NCBI GenBank assembly: GCA_947488645.1
Contig: CANLAC010000076.1
Coordinates: 1 to 5,831, forward strand
Origin: Actinomycetota bacterium
GTDB lineage: Bacteria; Actinomycetota; Actinomycetes; Nanopelagicales; Nanopelagicaceae
Length of the DNA stretch: 5,831 bases
Direction of reading: 5' to 3'
Both the position numbers and the translations under genes were made by a program. Of this stretch, positions 5,635-5,831 are shown piece after piece. Position 1 is the first letter of the stretch. Each line of letters starts with the position of its first letter. A model generated the notes under the pieces. That model saw nothing but the letters and a program-made list of their open reading frames with translations, was not told where the DNA came from and did not search any database.

Positions 5635-5659
5635 TAAATTTGCGACACGCGCTAAATTA
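5635..5659. repeat. Imperfect inverted repeat (10-bp arms, 8 matches)
   Basis: TAAATTTGCG - ACACG - CGCTAAATTA: the arms pair at eight of ten positions around a five-base loop. It could be an operator or a leader-RNA hairpin for the downstream gene. Confidence 0.3.
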
Positions 5660-5667
5660 TTTGTCAC

Positions 5668-5683
5668 AAAATGTTGGCATTTT
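5668..5683. repeat. Perfect 6-bp stem with 4-base loop
   Basis: AAAATG-TTGG-CATTTT. It is AT-rich and so a weak hairpin. The T-run is part of its own stem, and TGCCC follows, so it is not a convincing terminator. Confidence 0.3.
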
Positions 5684-5746
5684 TGCCCAAATGATGTCAC
5701 GCTTATCCACGAACAGGTTTGGGTGACGGATCCGAACCATTCCGAT

Positions 5747-5751
5747 AGGAG
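5747..5751 (+). promoter_or_regulatory. Ribosome-binding site of the Lys/Ala-rich protein
   Basis: AGGAG with six bases before GTG 5758. An in-frame TAG at 5746-5748 overlaps it, so the coding frame cannot extend further upstream and the GTG start is well fixed. Confidence 0.8.
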
Positions 5752-5757
5752 AAGTAC

Positions 5758-5831
5758 GTGGCCGCAGCAAAGAAAGCAGCACCAAAGAAGCGTCGCAAGA
5801 AGGCAGCAGCACCAGCTGCACCAAAGAAGCG
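5758..5831 (+). CDS. Lys/Ala/Pro-rich basic protein, histone H1-like (N-terminus only)
   Basis: The first 24 codons before the window ends read MAAAKKAAPKKRRKK and then AAAPAAPKK. Only Ala, Pro, Lys and Arg follow the initiator, so the segment is very basic and probably disordered. This composition is typical of histone H1-like nucleoid proteins and of the Lys/Ala/Pro tails on actinobacterial HU proteins. Here the basic part is at the N-terminus rather than as a C-terminal tail, unless the whole protein is of this kind. Likely role: DNA compaction or binding. The GTG start is backed by AGGAG six bases upstream and an in-frame stop just before it. A good promoter and a long AT-rich leader precede it, which suggests high or regulated expression. 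Identity cannot be settled from 24 residues. Confidence 0.7.
   Translation, partial: MAAAKKAAPKKRRKKAAAPAAPKK
5779..5831 (+). repeat. Direct repeat of a 14-base coding unit
   Basis: GCACCAAAGAAGCG occurs at 5779-5792 and again at 5818-5831, 39 bases (13 codons) apart, encoding APKK followed by a codon beginning CG. This suggests that the protein grows by internal repeats; the second copy runs to the window edge. Confidence 0.6.

Larger units (their letters stand above)
5532..5757. other. 226-bp AT-rich intergenic region
   Basis: Between the MFS stop and the basic-protein start I find no credible gene. The stretch is much richer in A+T than its flanks, especially 5580-5640. It holds a good promoter at the left end, two small hairpins (5635-5659 and 5668-5683), two GTCAC motifs (5663-5667 and 5696-5700) and an inverted copy GTGAC (5723-5727). 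No strong terminator for the panB-MFS unit is seen. If the left promoter is used, the downstream mRNA has a leader of roughly 190 nt. Confidence 0.6.

Noticed and set aside
5703..5711. DnaA-box-like TTATCCACG
   Set aside because: A single site with one mismatch to TTATCCACA, no cluster and no dnaA or dnaN nearby; not an origin.
1..5831. CRISPR arrays, insertion sequences, rRNA
   Set aside because: No regularly spaced repeats, transposase motifs or rRNA segments are visible on either strand.

Overview
The window looks like a compact stretch of chromosome from a streamlined actinobacterium of moderate G+C. I think of the freshwater acI/Nanopelagicales type, but this is inferred from general resemblance and is not proven. 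The supports are short intergenic gaps, actinobacterial-looking NadE, PanB and MFS proteins, promoter-like -10 boxes placed six bases before ATG codons (leaderless transcripts), a Lys/Ala-rich histone-H1-like protein, and a short cysteine-containing leader ORF of a style seen in Actinobacteria.

Layout. On the minus strand, read from right to left, come nadE (1693-3342), a newly recognised 25-residue leader ORF (1563-1640), cysK (576-1502) and cysE (60-572). cysK and cysE are three bases apart and form a cysteine-synthesis unit: CysE makes O-acetylserine and CysK turns it into cysteine with sulfide. On the plus strand, diverging from nadE across a 74-bp spacer, are panB (3417-4229) and an MFS exporter (4239-5531). 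A 226-bp AT-rich gap with a good promoter follows, then the first 24 codons of a basic Lys/Ala/Pro-rich protein (5758 to the window end). At the left edge a plus-strand frame may be the tail of a convergent gene whose TAG stop shares a CTAG with that of cysE.

Main discovery. The 190-bp gap before cysK is not empty. It holds an ORF ending in CLSTSCSC, with a TAGAAT box exactly six bases before its ATG. The segment around its first Cys codon can pair with the whole cysK Shine-Dalgarno region (9 of 10 pairs). I infer a cysteine-responsive translational attenuator: ribosomes slowed at Cys codons would cover the anti-SD segment and free the cysK ribosome-binding site. The CysE protein ends in ...DFFVI, with the C-terminal Ile that docks into the CysK active site in known cysteine synthase complexes, so the operon may be controlled at both RNA and protein level.

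The other genes supply cofactors: NAD from NadE, and pantoate for pantothenate and CoA from PanB. CoA links to CysE, which uses acetyl-CoA.
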